Source: Triatoma infestans
Taxonomy: Eukaryota > Arthropoda > Insecta > Hemiptera > Reduviidae
Assembly (NCBI GenBank): GCA_011037195.1
Contig: JAAEAF010001576.1
Location: 62,001 to 126,000 of the forward strand
Direction: 5' to 3'
DNA: 64,000 bases
Both the position numbers and the translations under genes were made by a program. The notes under the pieces were generated by a model. That model made no database searches and was not told where the DNA came from. It saw nothing but the letters and a program-made list of their open reading frames with translations. Positions 1-10,069 of the stretch are shown piece by piece. Each line of letters starts with the position of its first letter. Within the stretch, counting starts at the first letter, position 1.

Positions 1-154
1 CGAATGACACGATATTCTTTAGTATCCATCCCTTGATCATTATGTTAGCAACGCACCTGATTTATCCTTATGGAAGGAGTGAATTTCCCTAATTTGAATA
101 CAAGCGTTTGGGTCGTTTTTTGTTGTTTTTTAAGTTCAGGCAAGTTAACATCTC

Positions 155-338
155 AGGTCATTGGCACCCGGAGCCTTGTTAGTGCACTGCCGGCATTCCA
201 ACAGTACTGTCTCATTTCAGATAGCTATAGAGTTATGGAGGCTCCTAGGAAGAGAAAATCTAAGGGCAGAACTGCTGGGCTCAAACCCGAGATCTCGGTA
301 TTTCTAATCCAGCGCGCTACCGTTGAACTAATCCCTCC
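155..338 (-). repeat. tRNA-derived SINE, copy 1
   Basis: The minus strand starts near 336 with a tRNA-like head. An A-box-like TAGCGCGCTGG lies at 309-319 and a B-box-like GGTTTGAGCCC at 277-287, spaced as in an internal RNA polymerase III promoter. The head is followed by an unrelated body (TTTTCTCTTCCTAGGAGCCT) shared with copies near 14.3 and 16.0 kb, which is what makes this a SINE and not a tRNA gene. No intact cloverleaf is visible. The far end of the body, near 155-190, matches a fragment at 35.2 kb. Confidence 0.7.
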
Positions 339-345
339 TCTCCGG

Positions 346-930
346 CCGTTTTTGAAAAAATCGGTAAAATTTGGAAGTTTATTGAACCGGGCTTTTAGTG
401 AAACCTAGCCGAAATCATTTTGTCTTTTGCCAGTCATGAATATCAAATTTGAACTTGCTATGATATTTTTGTGTCCTATTTTTTTGCTGATGAAAGATCA
501 CAAAGAGTTAATAGTATGAAGTATTACTAATTTCCCAAAAGATAAATTGTGCAATTAAAAATTACAATTGGTTTTGATGTTTTGTTAACATAGTTTCCCA
601 GTAAGGTACTAATAAGAAGTGAGTAGCTGCCTTTTCGCTCCTGGATGCCGCTTTTGCAGTAACACTATCATAAATAATGAATCATAATAAGCGATATGAA
701 GATTTTTTTTTTTAAAAGTAGTAAGTTACTGTTCAGATATTTTATGAATAAATTTGATTATTGCTAAAAACTTTAGTCATGAATATTTTGATAAATTGAT
801 CATAGGACTGGGACAAGTTGAGGTGGTAAATATAATACGAGACGGAAGCAGTACAGTAGAGAAGGGAGATTGGATGAACATTTAGAAGGAAGAAAGAGGC
901 GGAGCCTGCTCTCTGTGAGGAGAGGTAGGG
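346..930. other. Upstream flank of the atonal-like gene
   Basis: AT-rich DNA with short poly-T runs and no supported gene. From about 840 the sequence becomes GC-richer towards the promoter. A palindromic E-box CACGTG lies just outside this stretch at 931-936. I see no cluster of proneural-type E-boxes here. Confidence 0.4.
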
Positions 931-1003
931 CACGTGCCAAGCCTGCAGTGTGGGGCGGTACCTGCACACACAGACATACACAGCGCTGATGTATATGTGG
1001 ATA

Positions 1004-1040
1004 TATAAAAGGAAGGGTTCGCCCCACCAGATTGTTCAGT
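1004..1040 (+). promoter_or_regulatory. Core promoter: TATA box and TCAGT initiator
   Basis: TATAAAAG lies at 1004-1011 and the arthropod initiator TCAGT at 1036-1040, which would put transcription start at the A at 1038. The TATA box then begins at about -34, slightly further than the usual -31. The inferred leader to the ATG at 1047 is only 9 nt. The motif pair is directly visible. Its use as the start site is inferred, and a distal promoter with a longer leader remains possible. Confidence 0.55.
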
Positions 1041-1046
1041 TAGATC

Positions 1047-1493
1047 ATGACCACGATCATGTACACCTCGTGTGTTAGTCCTGCTCATCTGCAAGACGCT
1101 GCAACCAAACACGAGCCATCGTGTTCGCCACCTCCGTCTGCAGTAATCACCTCCACACATAGCCTCTACTTACCACCGTTCAGTGATACATACTGCCGCC
1201 TTACTGGATATCCAGAAGTATTAACACCGGAAAGTCCAGATTTTAAAGAGACACCAGATTCCGGCGGCGATGATGAAGAACCAAGAAGGAAGCCAGTCAG
1301 CCCCGTAGTGATGAAAAAGCGAAGACTAGCGGCCAACGCCAGAGAACGAAGACGGATGCAAAATCTGAACAAAGCATTTGATCGGCTGCGTACAGTATTA
1401 CCATCTCTAGGCAATGACAGACAGTTATCCAAGTACGAAACACTTCAGATGGCGCAAACCTACATCAACGCCCTTTACGATCTGCTCAGGTGA
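1047..1493 (+). CDS. ato: Atonal-like bHLH transcription factor
   Basis: Intact single-exon frame of 148 residues. The bHLH domain fills the C-terminus from about residue 90 to the last residue. Its basic region reads [17 protein letters not shown], followed by a helix-loop-helix with [20 protein letters not shown] and a stop directly after LLR. Ending at the bHLH is typical of insect Atonal. The basic region and loop fit Atonal better than Amos or Cato, though paralogues cannot be excluded without a tree. The family binds E-boxes as a heterodimer with Daughterless and acts in the nucleus as a proneural factor for photoreceptors and chordotonal organs. The N-terminal half is Ser/Pro-rich with an acidic patch (GGDDEE) before the basic region. 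The protein is about half as long as the Drosophila one. The ATG at 1047 is the first in frame after the inferred start site. A second in-frame Met is at codon 5. Confidence 0.88.
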   Translation: MTTIMYTSCVSPAHLQDAATKHEPSCSPPPSAVITSTHSLYLPPFSDTYCRLTGYPEVLTPESPDFKETPDSGGDDEEPRRKPVSPVVMKKRRLAANARERRRMQNLNKAFDRLRTVLPSLGNDRQLSKYETLQMAQTYINALYDLLR

Positions 1494-1800
1494 ACTTATT
1501 CAAACTAAAAAACTTTTCTATCCTACCTAATTAGTGCCTCATTTGCATAGTCAGTATTTCATTTTTTAGCCAATAAGATTTTCTGTGATAAACTGTTACG
1601 GTAATTTTTCTACAATTTTTATTTTCTATTTTAAGAAAGAATTCCTATTTTTGATTATAAATGTAAATTGTAAATTCGTGTTATTTGTAAATATAAAGAA
1701 GGCTGTAATTTTAAAAGGACTTGTTGAATGTCAGTTTACCTACCCCTCATGAAAACTGAATTAGTATTGAGAATTTAGCAAATATTTCAATAATTGTTCA
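1494..1800 (+). other. Putative 3' UTR of the atonal-like gene
   Basis: Very AT-rich sequence after the stop. One K-box-like hexamer TGTGAT lies at 1584-1589, a motif known from 3' UTRs of Drosophila Notch-pathway and proneural genes. A single hexamer is weak evidence. No canonical AATAAA is seen here. The nearest candidates are variants such as AATATAAA near 1690, so the transcript end is unknown. Confidence 0.3.
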
Positions 1801-1997
1801 AAATTTAATGAAGGAAGGAGATGGGCCTGATAATTCCCTTTCTATATTCCCAAATGTATAAATCTTTTTCTTGGCACGATCCTCTATGGGAACTACAATA
1901 GCAACAATTACTTCATTCATTATTAAACTATTGCCATTCTATTTTCAATTAATCATTAATTCTGAATATGTAAAAATTAAAAACAATTTGAAACGCA

Positions 1998-2195
1998 GCT
2001 GCTAACTAGTTAGTTATTAACAATTTTTATTAAATTTTTCATTAAAATGGTTAACAAATTTATGGAATCTAATTTTGATTTATTAAAACGTTGATGACGG
2101 GCATTTCTAGTAAATTTATCTATATGAAAATTATTGCTTCTAAATAATATCTTACCTCAGAAGAGTTGAAAAATGAAAAGGAAGCCAAGAAGGCA
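1998..2195. repeat. Dispersed repeat G, copy 1
   Basis: About 190 bp that is nearly identical to 6366-6555 in the same orientation. Landmarks are TTAGTTATTAACAATTTTTA and ATTGATGACGGGCATTTC. The two copies part company just after AAATGAAAAGGAAGCC. No coding content or terminal repeat is visible, so the element class is unknown. Confidence 0.8.
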
Positions 2196-2199
2196 TTGC

Positions 2200-2640
2200 C
2201 CTGGAGAAACTCCGAGGATTGAGGCAAGCAAGACTCTTTTGGTCGCTACGAAAAAGTCTGAGTCAAACATCAATCTCAGCAGCAATAAGCTGCGTGTGTC
2301 TCTCGTAGTTATTTATAGATTTAGCAGGGCGTAATAGATTTAGAAAGCCCTGGGAAACGTTTTAGCGCCTACAGATGGTTACAGAGGTTAGGGAGACCCC
2401 AATACAACTGCTGACGACTGCTGTACAATAATCGAGAGAAGGTTTATAGAAAGCCAAGTACAGTAATCAGCTTTTGGAGGAGAACACATCCTCTTTAAAA
2501 CCTTCCTAGATCTAAAATTTCTTAGAGAAGTATGCTTCAGGTGAGAGTGTCCTTATAGGGGGAACAATAGTTCTTTCTGGCTCGCAGCCCACTATGCCCT
2601 TTGAGAACAAAAGTATGTCACATTTCTTGTTTTGTATTAT
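2200..2640. other. GC-richer unexplained segment next to repeat G
   Basis: Less AT-rich than its neighbours, with the uneven texture of decayed coding sequence, but all six frames are interrupted and no protein family is recognised. It begins where the two copies of repeat G stop matching, so it may be part of the same longer element. Confidence 0.25.
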
Positions 2641-3290
2641 TCCAATACCTGTAACAATACTTTTAATTACATACGTAAAATGACTAGTAAAGCTGTCTGT
2701 GTAGTCATAACAAAATATTCAACAAAGTGATTATTTAATACAGTTATTTATCACCAAATTCAAGAAATAATCTGGAGATAATTAGTTTAGCGGCAGAATT
2801 GGCACAAAAGGTAAGTTTAATTAAAATAATAAAATCCACAAATTTCAGGATTGCAGAGCATTTTTAAACGAGTGATCTCCTTTTATAATGATTTTCCCTA
2901 CTTAATTTTTAAAAAGTATTTTATTTCTTGTATTTCCATTCAAATCTAATACAATCAAATTCTATAAAAACGAATTATCAGTTACAAATGAACACAAATC
3001 GCGTGTGAAACACTCCTAACACTCTCTCCGACCGCATTTCTCGCACTTCTGTTTGAAAAACGTGCTTCAAACTTTTTATATTGCATAAAATTAAAAAAAT
3101 AAATTAAATGTAGTAATTTAATAGTAAATGTTAATTATATATTATATATAAATTGCGCTGCAGCTACAATATGTAGGTGGAGAACTCACACAGTTTACAC
3201 TGTAGTTGGTTAGTCTTTGGACAGCTCAATAAATGAATTTTCTTGGAAAAATGTTTTAAATTAAAGTTATATATTTATTAGTAAGTACAA
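2640..3290. other. AT-rich DNA without a gene
   Basis: No supported frame. Near 3000-3050 there is a decayed match to the terminal palindrome of dispersed family X (GTGTGAAACACTC), followed by sequence resembling that family. Confidence 0.3.
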
Positions 3291-3309
3291 AAGAAATTAT
3301 ATCTCTATA

Positions 3310-3425
3310 TATTAAAGCCTTGATAAAGACAGGAAACTCTGTGGAAACGTTGGCATAATTGAATGTTTTTTCATGACCGATCTCACCAAATTCCTTCATA
3401 ACATAATTCATCAACGGTCAACAAA
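3310..3425 (+). repeat. Penelope-like terminal fragment (solo)
   Basis: Contains AAAGCCTTGATAAAGACAG, a short hairpin, GGAAACG and then ATAATTGAATGTTTTTT. This matches the terminal sequence at 46275-46370 behind the Penelope-like element. No reverse transcriptase lies next to it, so it is a solo end. The shape 'TGATAA, hairpin, GAAA' recalls the hammerhead motifs reported from Penelope-like elements, but the core here deviates from the consensus. Confidence 0.6.
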
Positions 3426-3489
3426 TTTCTTTATACTAGTACCTAGTAGTTTACTAGTACTTTCTACGATTTTGAGTTTTTCAGTTCTC

Positions 3490-3494
3490 ATGGT

Positions 3495-3538
<44 letters not shown>

Positions 3539-3700
3539 GTACATATATATATATATAGAGAGAGAGAGAATTTAAAAACCAATTTTTTCGTGCTCAAGCG
3601 ACCTCAAACATTATTTCCTGTCAAAACCCAAATTCGAAAATGTGACACTATTGTAATACTTCATCTTACAATGGTAAGATAAAGTAATATGGAGCAAGCA
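3490..3700 (+). repeat. Dispersed family X: (CA)n part and right part
   Basis: A (CA)n tract at 3496-3534 and (TA)n(GA)n to about 3569 are followed by the family's right block: CCTCAAACATTATTTCCTG, then TTCGAAAATGTGACACTAT. The same order (CA tract, '..CTCAAG..ACTT', 'TTCGAAAATTTGACACGATC', 'TTAC..AGTAAG') recurs in copies across the window. The microsatellite is therefore an internal part of the repeat and not an independent feature. Confidence 0.6.
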
Positions 3701-3904
3701 AACTTTCTACTGTTGATAATAAGTAGTTTATAAACCATTATGAGTAGTTTTAATGGAATAAGTAATGAAGTAAACTATTTGTAAAAGTTCAGAGTAAAGT
3801 TGAACATAAAATGGATTAGGAATCAAAATGGTACACAAATTAGCGAGAAATGGAAAAAATTCACTTTTACACAATCATTCATATAGTTTACAATAGTTCT
3901 ACAA

Positions 3905-4730
3905 CAATTACATGGTAATTAAAAAATCGATTACATCAGTAAACGTTCAATCATTCACAATAAATATAAGCCGAGCCTACTCTGTAGTGACATCTACCTC
4001 TACACCGCTTATTAAAAGAGCGAGAAGTTCTCCTGAAGTATTATTTACAGAAAATAAAAGAAGTTCTTCGGAAAGCCTAGATATGAAGTCTTCAATCCAA
4101 TCTTCTGAACTCGGTGAGATTGCTCGTTTATCAATGTCAAAACTATGGAGTCGATGACGGTTTTGATGAATAGTATATTTGATGCTAAACTTTCTTCAAT
4201 GGTCACTAAAGATGACATTAAGGCTCTCATTAAGGCAGTACGGACAATGAGAGATTCTGGGAAGAAAATCAGTAATTAAAGAAAGAAATTGAAGTATTGA
4301 AAACTATTAAAGCAGAACAAAACACACCTCTGAATGTTATGGAAATTAGATCTCGTATTTACAGGTCTTAAATACTCCTCTCAGGACAATTCTTTTAAGT
4401 TGGTAATAGATTTTTGCAAGAAGTTCTTAATGTTGAGCTCAATGAAAACCATATTGATGTAAATGTTCGTGGAAAGAAACCAATGAGCCTATATTAGTTA
4501 GTTTTTTCAATCGCCGAGATAAAGATGGCTTATTCAGCTCTGTAAATAAGTGAGGGGCACTGGAATGTCAGTTCATCAGGATTTGCCGGTAAGTGTAAGA
4601 AAAAGAAAAACAAAGCTGTTACTCATGAGAAGAGAGGTGATCCGTTTAAACCCGCAAGTCAGGGCTTCTCTTGCTGGTGATCGGTTGTTTATTCAGGATG
4701 TTTGCTTTGAATGGTGTTTATCTTGAGGTT
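3905..4730 (+). pseudogene. LINE ORF1-type protein (broken)
   Basis: Coding texture spread over several frames. It starts with an ATG at 3912 and a frame of 81 residues containing RARSSPEVLFTENKRSSS, then a shift. Further on are LNVELNENHIDVNVRGK and, near the end, RGTGMSVHQDLPVSVRKRK followed by KLLLMRREV. That last block is typical of the C-terminal part of ORF1 proteins with an RNA-recognition fold in non-LTR retrotransposons, which bind RNA and act as chaperones. At least three frameshifts or stops break it. The exact clade is uncertain. Confidence 0.6.
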
Positions 4731-5775
4731 TGAGATAAGATAATGAAGATGGTACATCGAAAATGAACCATCTAGTTGGGTGTGATTTGTCGCTGTACGT
4801 TTCTTCATTAATCACAGTCAACCAAAGGATTATTTTCTTCAGAAGGCAAACTCCTTTCCTGCTCAAATAAAGTGAAATAAAAAATTACAATCAGGAAGGT
4901 GCAGCTTCAGTTTCCTGTGATATATCCGTCCGCGGTGGGGTCTCCGAGTACAGTTCTGTAAACTTCTCTTTTGTTTCTCATCACGTCAACCGTCTCAAAT
5001 TTAAAATAAGTGATGATTTATTTTTTGTTTTATTATTAAATAGGGTACTTCTGTCCTTTTAGTAACTTTTGTATTAAAAGATTATTTTAATTTTTGTAGT
5101 AACTGCTTTAGGAAGTATTGCTGGGTGCCAGCCATTAAAACTCTAGATTTGGGCGTGCTAAGGGGGGTGGCCTTTATGGTATTAAATGAAGTTATCCGAT
5201 ATTTGTTACTTTCATAATATTTTCAGTACAAATGTAATTTTGTTAAATGCTGTAAATTAAATTTGTGTATCTTGCTAGTTTACTGAAAATGCAATGATAG
5301 GGATGCTGATTTCTCTATATTGTGCTAATTGTTAAATAATTTTATAAAAATAAATTTGTTCAACTTTTAATTTTGGCCACTTCATCATAATAATTAAATT
5401 TTCTAGATATTTTTTATATAGATATTCCTATGTCTTGATTTGTTTGATTATTTGTCATCTTAGCTACTTATTCTATAAAATGGTCATACTAGTAATAGCA
5501 ATTTCAGTCATAGTCATAGTATCGCCGAACTAGAAAATAGTTTTATTTCCATAAAACAGTTGTATTTTTGTTTCTTTTTGGCAAAATTTTGTTAAGGGTG
5601 TTTTTATTTTATTTAGAAAACTGCTTTTTATTGTATTTTGTTTATCTTTGTCATTTGTAAAGTTTCGAAAAAGATATGTTTACAACAAACCAGCAGACGG
5701 AATTTTCTATTGCTGTTAATACTGTATCTTATTCTTTGTAATTATCTATTTTAAATAAAGTGTTATTATTATTAT
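3905..5775 (+). mobile_element. LINE C, internally deleted non-LTR element
   Basis: ORF1 remnant at 3905-4730, then a short endonuclease-like patch near 5150-5190 (frame reading GRAKGGGLYGIK, like the apurinic endonuclease of LINEs), then AT-rich sequence. The 3' end is clear: AATAAAG at 5754-5760 followed directly by (TTA)n to 5775, a microsatellite tail typical of several LINE clades. The same type of end occurs at LINE B (57.5 kb). The reverse transcriptase is missing, so the copy has lost its middle. Confidence 0.55.
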
Positions 5776-5990
5776 ACCTAATTTAATGTAACCGTTTCCA
5801 AATCAAAAGTAATCCTTTCAGTTTCAATATAAGCCCCTTTGCAAACAACCCAGAAATTTAATTTCTCACAAAAATGAAATTCATTGCAAATTAATTAAAC
5901 ACGCTGAAATATAGCAAATACTTAAAGATCTTCTTCTGTTCTCTCACTGCTGTTATTAAAATATATAATGCTTAATTGTTTCCAAAGTTG

Positions 5991-6225
5991 TTAGAAGAGA
6001 TAATTTCCGTGATCACCTGCTTCATTTTGTGGTCATCGATCGGTTTCGGGCGTTCGCCCATAACAGAATGTCTTGATAAAACAGTGTGATAACACAGATT
6101 TGCACAGAGTAAAATCAGTTTATACACTCCTTCATACTTCAAACTGAGTGTATAGAATTCCCGAAACTGGTCGATGACCACAAAATGATGCAAGCTATCA
6201 CGGAAAATATCTCAGATGTTTTCCA
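5991..6225. repeat. Fold-back family F, copy with two arms
   Basis: Left arm from 5995 (TTTCCGTGATCACCTGCTTC, then TTTTGTGGTCATCGATCGGT) and right arm at 6158-6213 (CGATGACCACAAAATGATGC, then AAGCTATCACGGAAAAT) are inverted repeats. The spacer of about 110 bp carries the family's linker (AGTGTGATAACACAGA). It is one of about nine pieces of this family; the best-preserved copy is at 34993-35161. Confidence 0.75.
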
Positions 6226-6365
6226 GCTTTTGGACTCAACCACAACAGTTGCTTGGAAGGATTACTAAATTATAAGTTAGTACAACTTTTGCTTAGCATT
6301 TAGGAGGTAATGGATGAGAATACTCCAGGGCGACAGACGGACTACTGTCTACAAAATTTAAAATC

Positions 6366-6555
6366 TGCTGCTATCTAGTTAGTTATTAACAATTTTTATT
6401 AACTTTTTCATTAAAATGGTTAACAAATTTATGGAATCTAATTTTGATCATTAAAACATTGATGACGGGCATTTCTAGTAAATTTAACTATATGAAAATT
6501 ATTGCTCCTAATAATATCATACCTCAGAAGAGTTGAAAAATGAAAAGGAAGCCAT
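6366..6555. repeat. Dispersed repeat G, copy 2
   Basis: Direct copy of 1998-2195 with scattered substitutions and small indels. It is flanked by family F pieces on both sides (5991-6225 and 6640-6805), unlike copy 1, so the two repeats moved independently. Confidence 0.8.
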
Positions 6556-6639
6556 TACCCAAACATTCCCCCAAAAAGTGTTTCAAATAAAAGAGATAAG
6601 TTAGTATATATACGTTATGGTTGTGTCCACAGAGCTGGA

Positions 6640-6805
6640 AAGCATCAAAGATATATTACCCTCTAGTTTAAAGGAGTCTATATCTGATTTTGATCTGTGT
6701 AAGTCTGTGTTATCACACTGTTCACTAAGACAACCTGATGTTGGACGAACGCCCGAAACCGGTCGATGACCACAAAATGATGCAAGCTATCTGTTGTGGT
6801 ATAGT
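6640..6805 (+). repeat. Fold-back family F, single arm
   Basis: Starts with CCACAGAGCTGGAAAGCATC. The linker (GTGTTATCACACTGTTCAC) follows, then CGAACGCCCGAAACCGGTCG and ATGACCACAAAATGATGCAA. The hairpin arm GGGC is damaged here (GTTGGACGAACGCCC). Family X sequence follows from about 6840. Confidence 0.65.
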
Positions 6806-6834
6806 ATCTCTTATGGTGTATATATAGTTGCAAT

Positions 6835-7510
6835 ACATCGTTTAAAGAAAATCGATGCAGTTGTTTTCAAGAAAATTCTAAAAAACTAGAAACCTAAATC
6901 ACCTCTGTAAAGTCGCAACTTTCAGTCAAAAATTCCCTTGAAACTTGGAATTCTAGAAATGGTTTTTAATGTTGTATAGATAGTACGAGATTTTAGATTG
7001 CACATATTACTGAAGTGGCGAAAGCTAAAAGTTGCATGCACCCCTTCCAGACAGTATCAGAGATCCCGGAAAAATGTTGCAAATAAAAGTGATAGGCCTT
7101 TAGTGTGGAGCTACGAAGTTCAAAGAAAATAGTTGGGCGGTTTTCTAAAAATTGCAAAATATTTAAAAAAGCATTGAGTAAAGTCGCACTTGCTGACGGA
7201 TTGTGACCGAAATATTCGTGTCAGAAGCGACGATGGGACCTAAACGGAATATCAAAATTCGATTCGATTTCAAATTTAAGAATTTTAGTAATTATACTGC
7301 TAAAGCTACACTTCAGAAAATTTAAAAAAAAAAGCTTCGATTTTGCGGTTGTTTAGATAACCTTTCATATATACACAATCCATTCGCTAAAAATATTGTT
7401 TGCTCTCTGCGGACCTCAAAATATGAATTTCCGATGAAAACTCTATTTCCACAATTTGACAAGAACGCAGCACTTCCTCTATCCGCAGTAAGGGAAATAA
7501 AACGGCAACG
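6835..7510 (+). repeat. Dispersed family X, one long and one short copy
   Basis: Short piece 6835-6930: a frame reads LKKIDAVVFKKI. Long piece 7040-7510 shows the full block order: AAATAAAAGTGATAG, AAAGAAAATAGTTGG, GACGGATTGTGACCGAAAT, CTAAACGGAATATCAAAAT, then CATTCGCTAAAAA and a decayed right end (TCCACAATTTGACAAGAACG, CGCAGTAAGGGAAAT). The (CA)n tract is almost absent here, so it is expendable. Confidence 0.65.
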
Positions 7511-7620
7511 AGCAGACCACATTTGGAAAACCGTTGAAGTTGACCACAGCTAGGATATTCTTTCAAAGAATAGGAAGTTTCTAATAGGTTACTATTTTTC
7601 CTTTCTCTTGCCTCCCTAGG

Positions 7621-7656
7621 ATATCTATCTATCTATCTATCTATATATATATATTT
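7621..7656. repeat. (ATCT)n/(AT)n microsatellite
   Basis: About seven ATCT units running into AT dinucleotides, directly before the LTR-like repeat at 7664. Confidence 0.9.
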
Positions 7657-7663
7657 ATATACT

Positions 7664-8760
7664 TGTTGTGTCTGGGTTTAGATAAAGAATGCCATTTTAC
7701 TGTATGAATAATGTAAACAATACCCAACTGTCCCTTGTTAAAATAAGAAACACACAATTTGAGGTACGCAATAAGTAAAAATTGAAACTTTAATTGGATT
7801 ATCTTCTAAACTCGTATTACTGGATTATAAGACTCTTATTCCAGTTTAACAATAATTACATTTCCTAATTTGCCACTCTATATGAATGTTAACCAATTCT
7901 CATGAGACAACATTTCAACTTCATGGAGAGTGCGTGCACTATGCTCACAGACGATTCCTGCAATTTGGCGCCCACATTCTGGAGCCGAAGGCGGGATCAG
8001 AAATTTCACTCGCCTCAGCTCTGGCGGTTTTTAATGATACAGAAGTGATGTGAGGCATTCTACGGGATGCACAATGGGCCCAGTCGCATTCTAAGTGCTG
8101 AACCTCCTTGAAGGCTCCGGGATTTAGATAAAATGAGATCAGAAATGATTCTTAACTCGCAATCAATCCTTTTTTTTTTTTCTTTTTTTTTTTAACAAAA
8201 ATTATTAGAATTTAATAAATCTACAACTTCATCTTCTTTTCTATATTTATTTTTTTTTAAATTAATCTTAATTTTTTATAAATTTTAAACAAATTACTCC
8301 CTCCTACAAAATTATTATCAGAGCTTCTCTTCTCATATTCACTTCTCATATAATTGTTTATAGTAATTTCCAATTTAAGAATTTTAATAATTTTACTAAA
8401 TCTACAGTTCAGGAAATTAAATAATAATAATAATAATAATATTTTGATCTTTTAATAAATAAAAACAATAAAATACATATATAATTATTATTAGCTTTCC
8501 TTGTTTATTTAATATTCTTTTTATTAGTTATTTACTTATTTCTTATTTATTAGTTATTTTTATTAGTACCAACACAATTTTGAATCTCAATCTAACGCAG
8601 TTCTAGACCGAGTGAACCATGTTGTGTCTGGGGTTAGATAAAGAACACTGGTCATGTTTACTGTATGATCTGTATATTGACTACAACTGGACTGTTCAAC
8701 ATATACACACGTATTGACTTCTTGTTAAACAAGAAGTATGTAAACAATACACAACAATTG
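7664..8760 (+). mobile_element. Possible LTR-element remnant
   Basis: TGTTGTGTCTGGG at 7664 recurs at 8620, followed in both by TTAGATAAAGAA, TTTACTGTATGA and GTAAACAATAC. The second copy has an extra stretch of about 75 bp. Between them, TGGCGCCC at 7966-7973 resembles a retroviral-type primer binding site and lies 3 nt after a CA that could end a left LTR of about 300 bp starting with TG. The interior (about 650 bp) has no coding sequence. No polypurine tract or target duplication is evident, so this may instead be a simple dispersed duplication. Confidence 0.35.
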
Positions 8761-8809
8761 CACTACTGTCAAACTTTCGACCGGGAATGCATGTTCCTCT
8801 GAGTTGAAA

Positions 8810-9130
8810 CGTCTGTGTGTGCGTGTGTGTGTGTGTGTGTGAGGTTGGCAAAAAATGGAAAAATCGTAATAATCTCGAATATGATAATTAGTTTACTTTC
8901 TACTAAGCAACCTGACATAAGATTTTAGTCAAAACTGGCGGCCGGAAGCACTCCTTTACCAAATAGATTTTTCACTTCTTTGTGGCTTCCTCGAAAACGG
9001 CTTCAACAATTTTCTTTAAATCTAGTATACCTACAACATACTGTATCACTGCTGTATAGCTGTAACACTTTTATTTGAAATAATTTTCTTAAAAAATTCA
9101 TTTAAGGGGTACAGCAGGCTCTCTTTGGTG
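8810..9130 (-). repeat. Dispersed family X, minus orientation
   Basis: (TG)n at 8814-8841 is followed by TCGAAAACGGCTTCAACAAT and AATTCATTTAAGGGG. In minus orientation the frame at about 8990-9035 reads LDLKKIVEAVFEE. The right block of the family is missing. Confidence 0.65.
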
Positions 9131-9139
9131 CCACCTATA

Positions 9140-10060
9140 TTGTAAGACTATAATATTAAATAATATAAATAACAATTAAATCTATTCTGTGTTAAATGAT
9201 TTAATTTAATTAATATTTGTCTTTCCGTGAATAGTTGATTCACGTACTGAATTAACAATATATTAAGGCATTTATGAATTGTTGCACAGACAAAAGAAGA
9301 ATAGCGGTACAACACAATATTATATCGACGAGATATAGAAAGTAAGTGAGAAAGAAAAAAACAAGGCGTTGGCCGGATGGCGAAGCGGAAGTAGTGAGGA
9401 AAGAAGGTAGGTGTGTGATGCGAAGAAAAAAGAAATGATTTAGGAAAGATGTATAACAATTGCTGGAAATTCGCAGGAAATGAGCGTAATAGAAAAGAGT
9501 GACCAAGAACAATAATGAAAATCAAATTAGTTGAATTAAAATGAAACAAACAGACGGACGACGGAACAGATCGTGTCTAGCGATGTTCGTCCATTCCCAG
9601 TTTTAGACCTACGTTTCATCTTGCTGTAAGGGGAATTATTGCAATCATCTCTAATTTTCCGACTTGTGTTTTATCGGAATTACATGTTTTGAGGACACGT
9701 TTGAGTGGGAAAACAATGTGTATCGAAAATTTGCAAAAAAAAGAAGATAAAAACAAAAAACCGTAATAGTACAGACACGATATTATGATTACATACCACC
9801 GTTTCGCTGCCCAAGTTACGCTATCGATATCTAACTTTTCAGTTTTTCGCGATTTTCAAAACTTCAAATACTAAATACCAACATTTTTAACATTTTTAAA
9901 GGAAAGTTGAATTTTGAATGTTTCTGGTAAAGCTGAAACGTAGAGCTTTTCTCCAAAGTGTCGCTTCGGTGCTCATCTATATTATATTTAGATGTATTAA
10001 ATGTAATTCTTTAATAGTCCTAGTTTAAAGAGAATTAGTTGACTAGAATTTCGAATTTAC
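9140..10060. other. AT-rich stretch without a supported gene
   Basis: A minus-strand open frame at 9148-9549 (133 codons) is rich in Phe, Leu and Ser with no recognisable domain. It looks like chance openness in AT-rich DNA. Weak family X similarity appears near 9840. Confidence 0.3.
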
Positions 10061-10069
10061 AGTAGAGGT

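Noticed and set aside
277..336. A tRNA gene on the minus strand
   Set aside because: A and B boxes are present, but there is no complete cloverleaf and the attached body is shared with two other copies, so it is a SINE head.
1166..1432. Antisense 88-codon frame over the atonal-like gene
   Set aside because: A shadow of the strongly conserved bHLH coding sequence on the other strand.
7966..7973. TGGCGCCC as proof of a full retrovirus-like element
   Set aside because: No gag or pol lies between the repeats and no polypurine tract is seen. It is kept only as a tentative LTR-like remnant.
9148..9549. 133-codon minus-strand frame as a membrane protein
   Set aside because: Rich in Phe and Leu only because the DNA is AT-rich. 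No consistent membrane-segment pattern and no recognised family; a second frame overlaps it.
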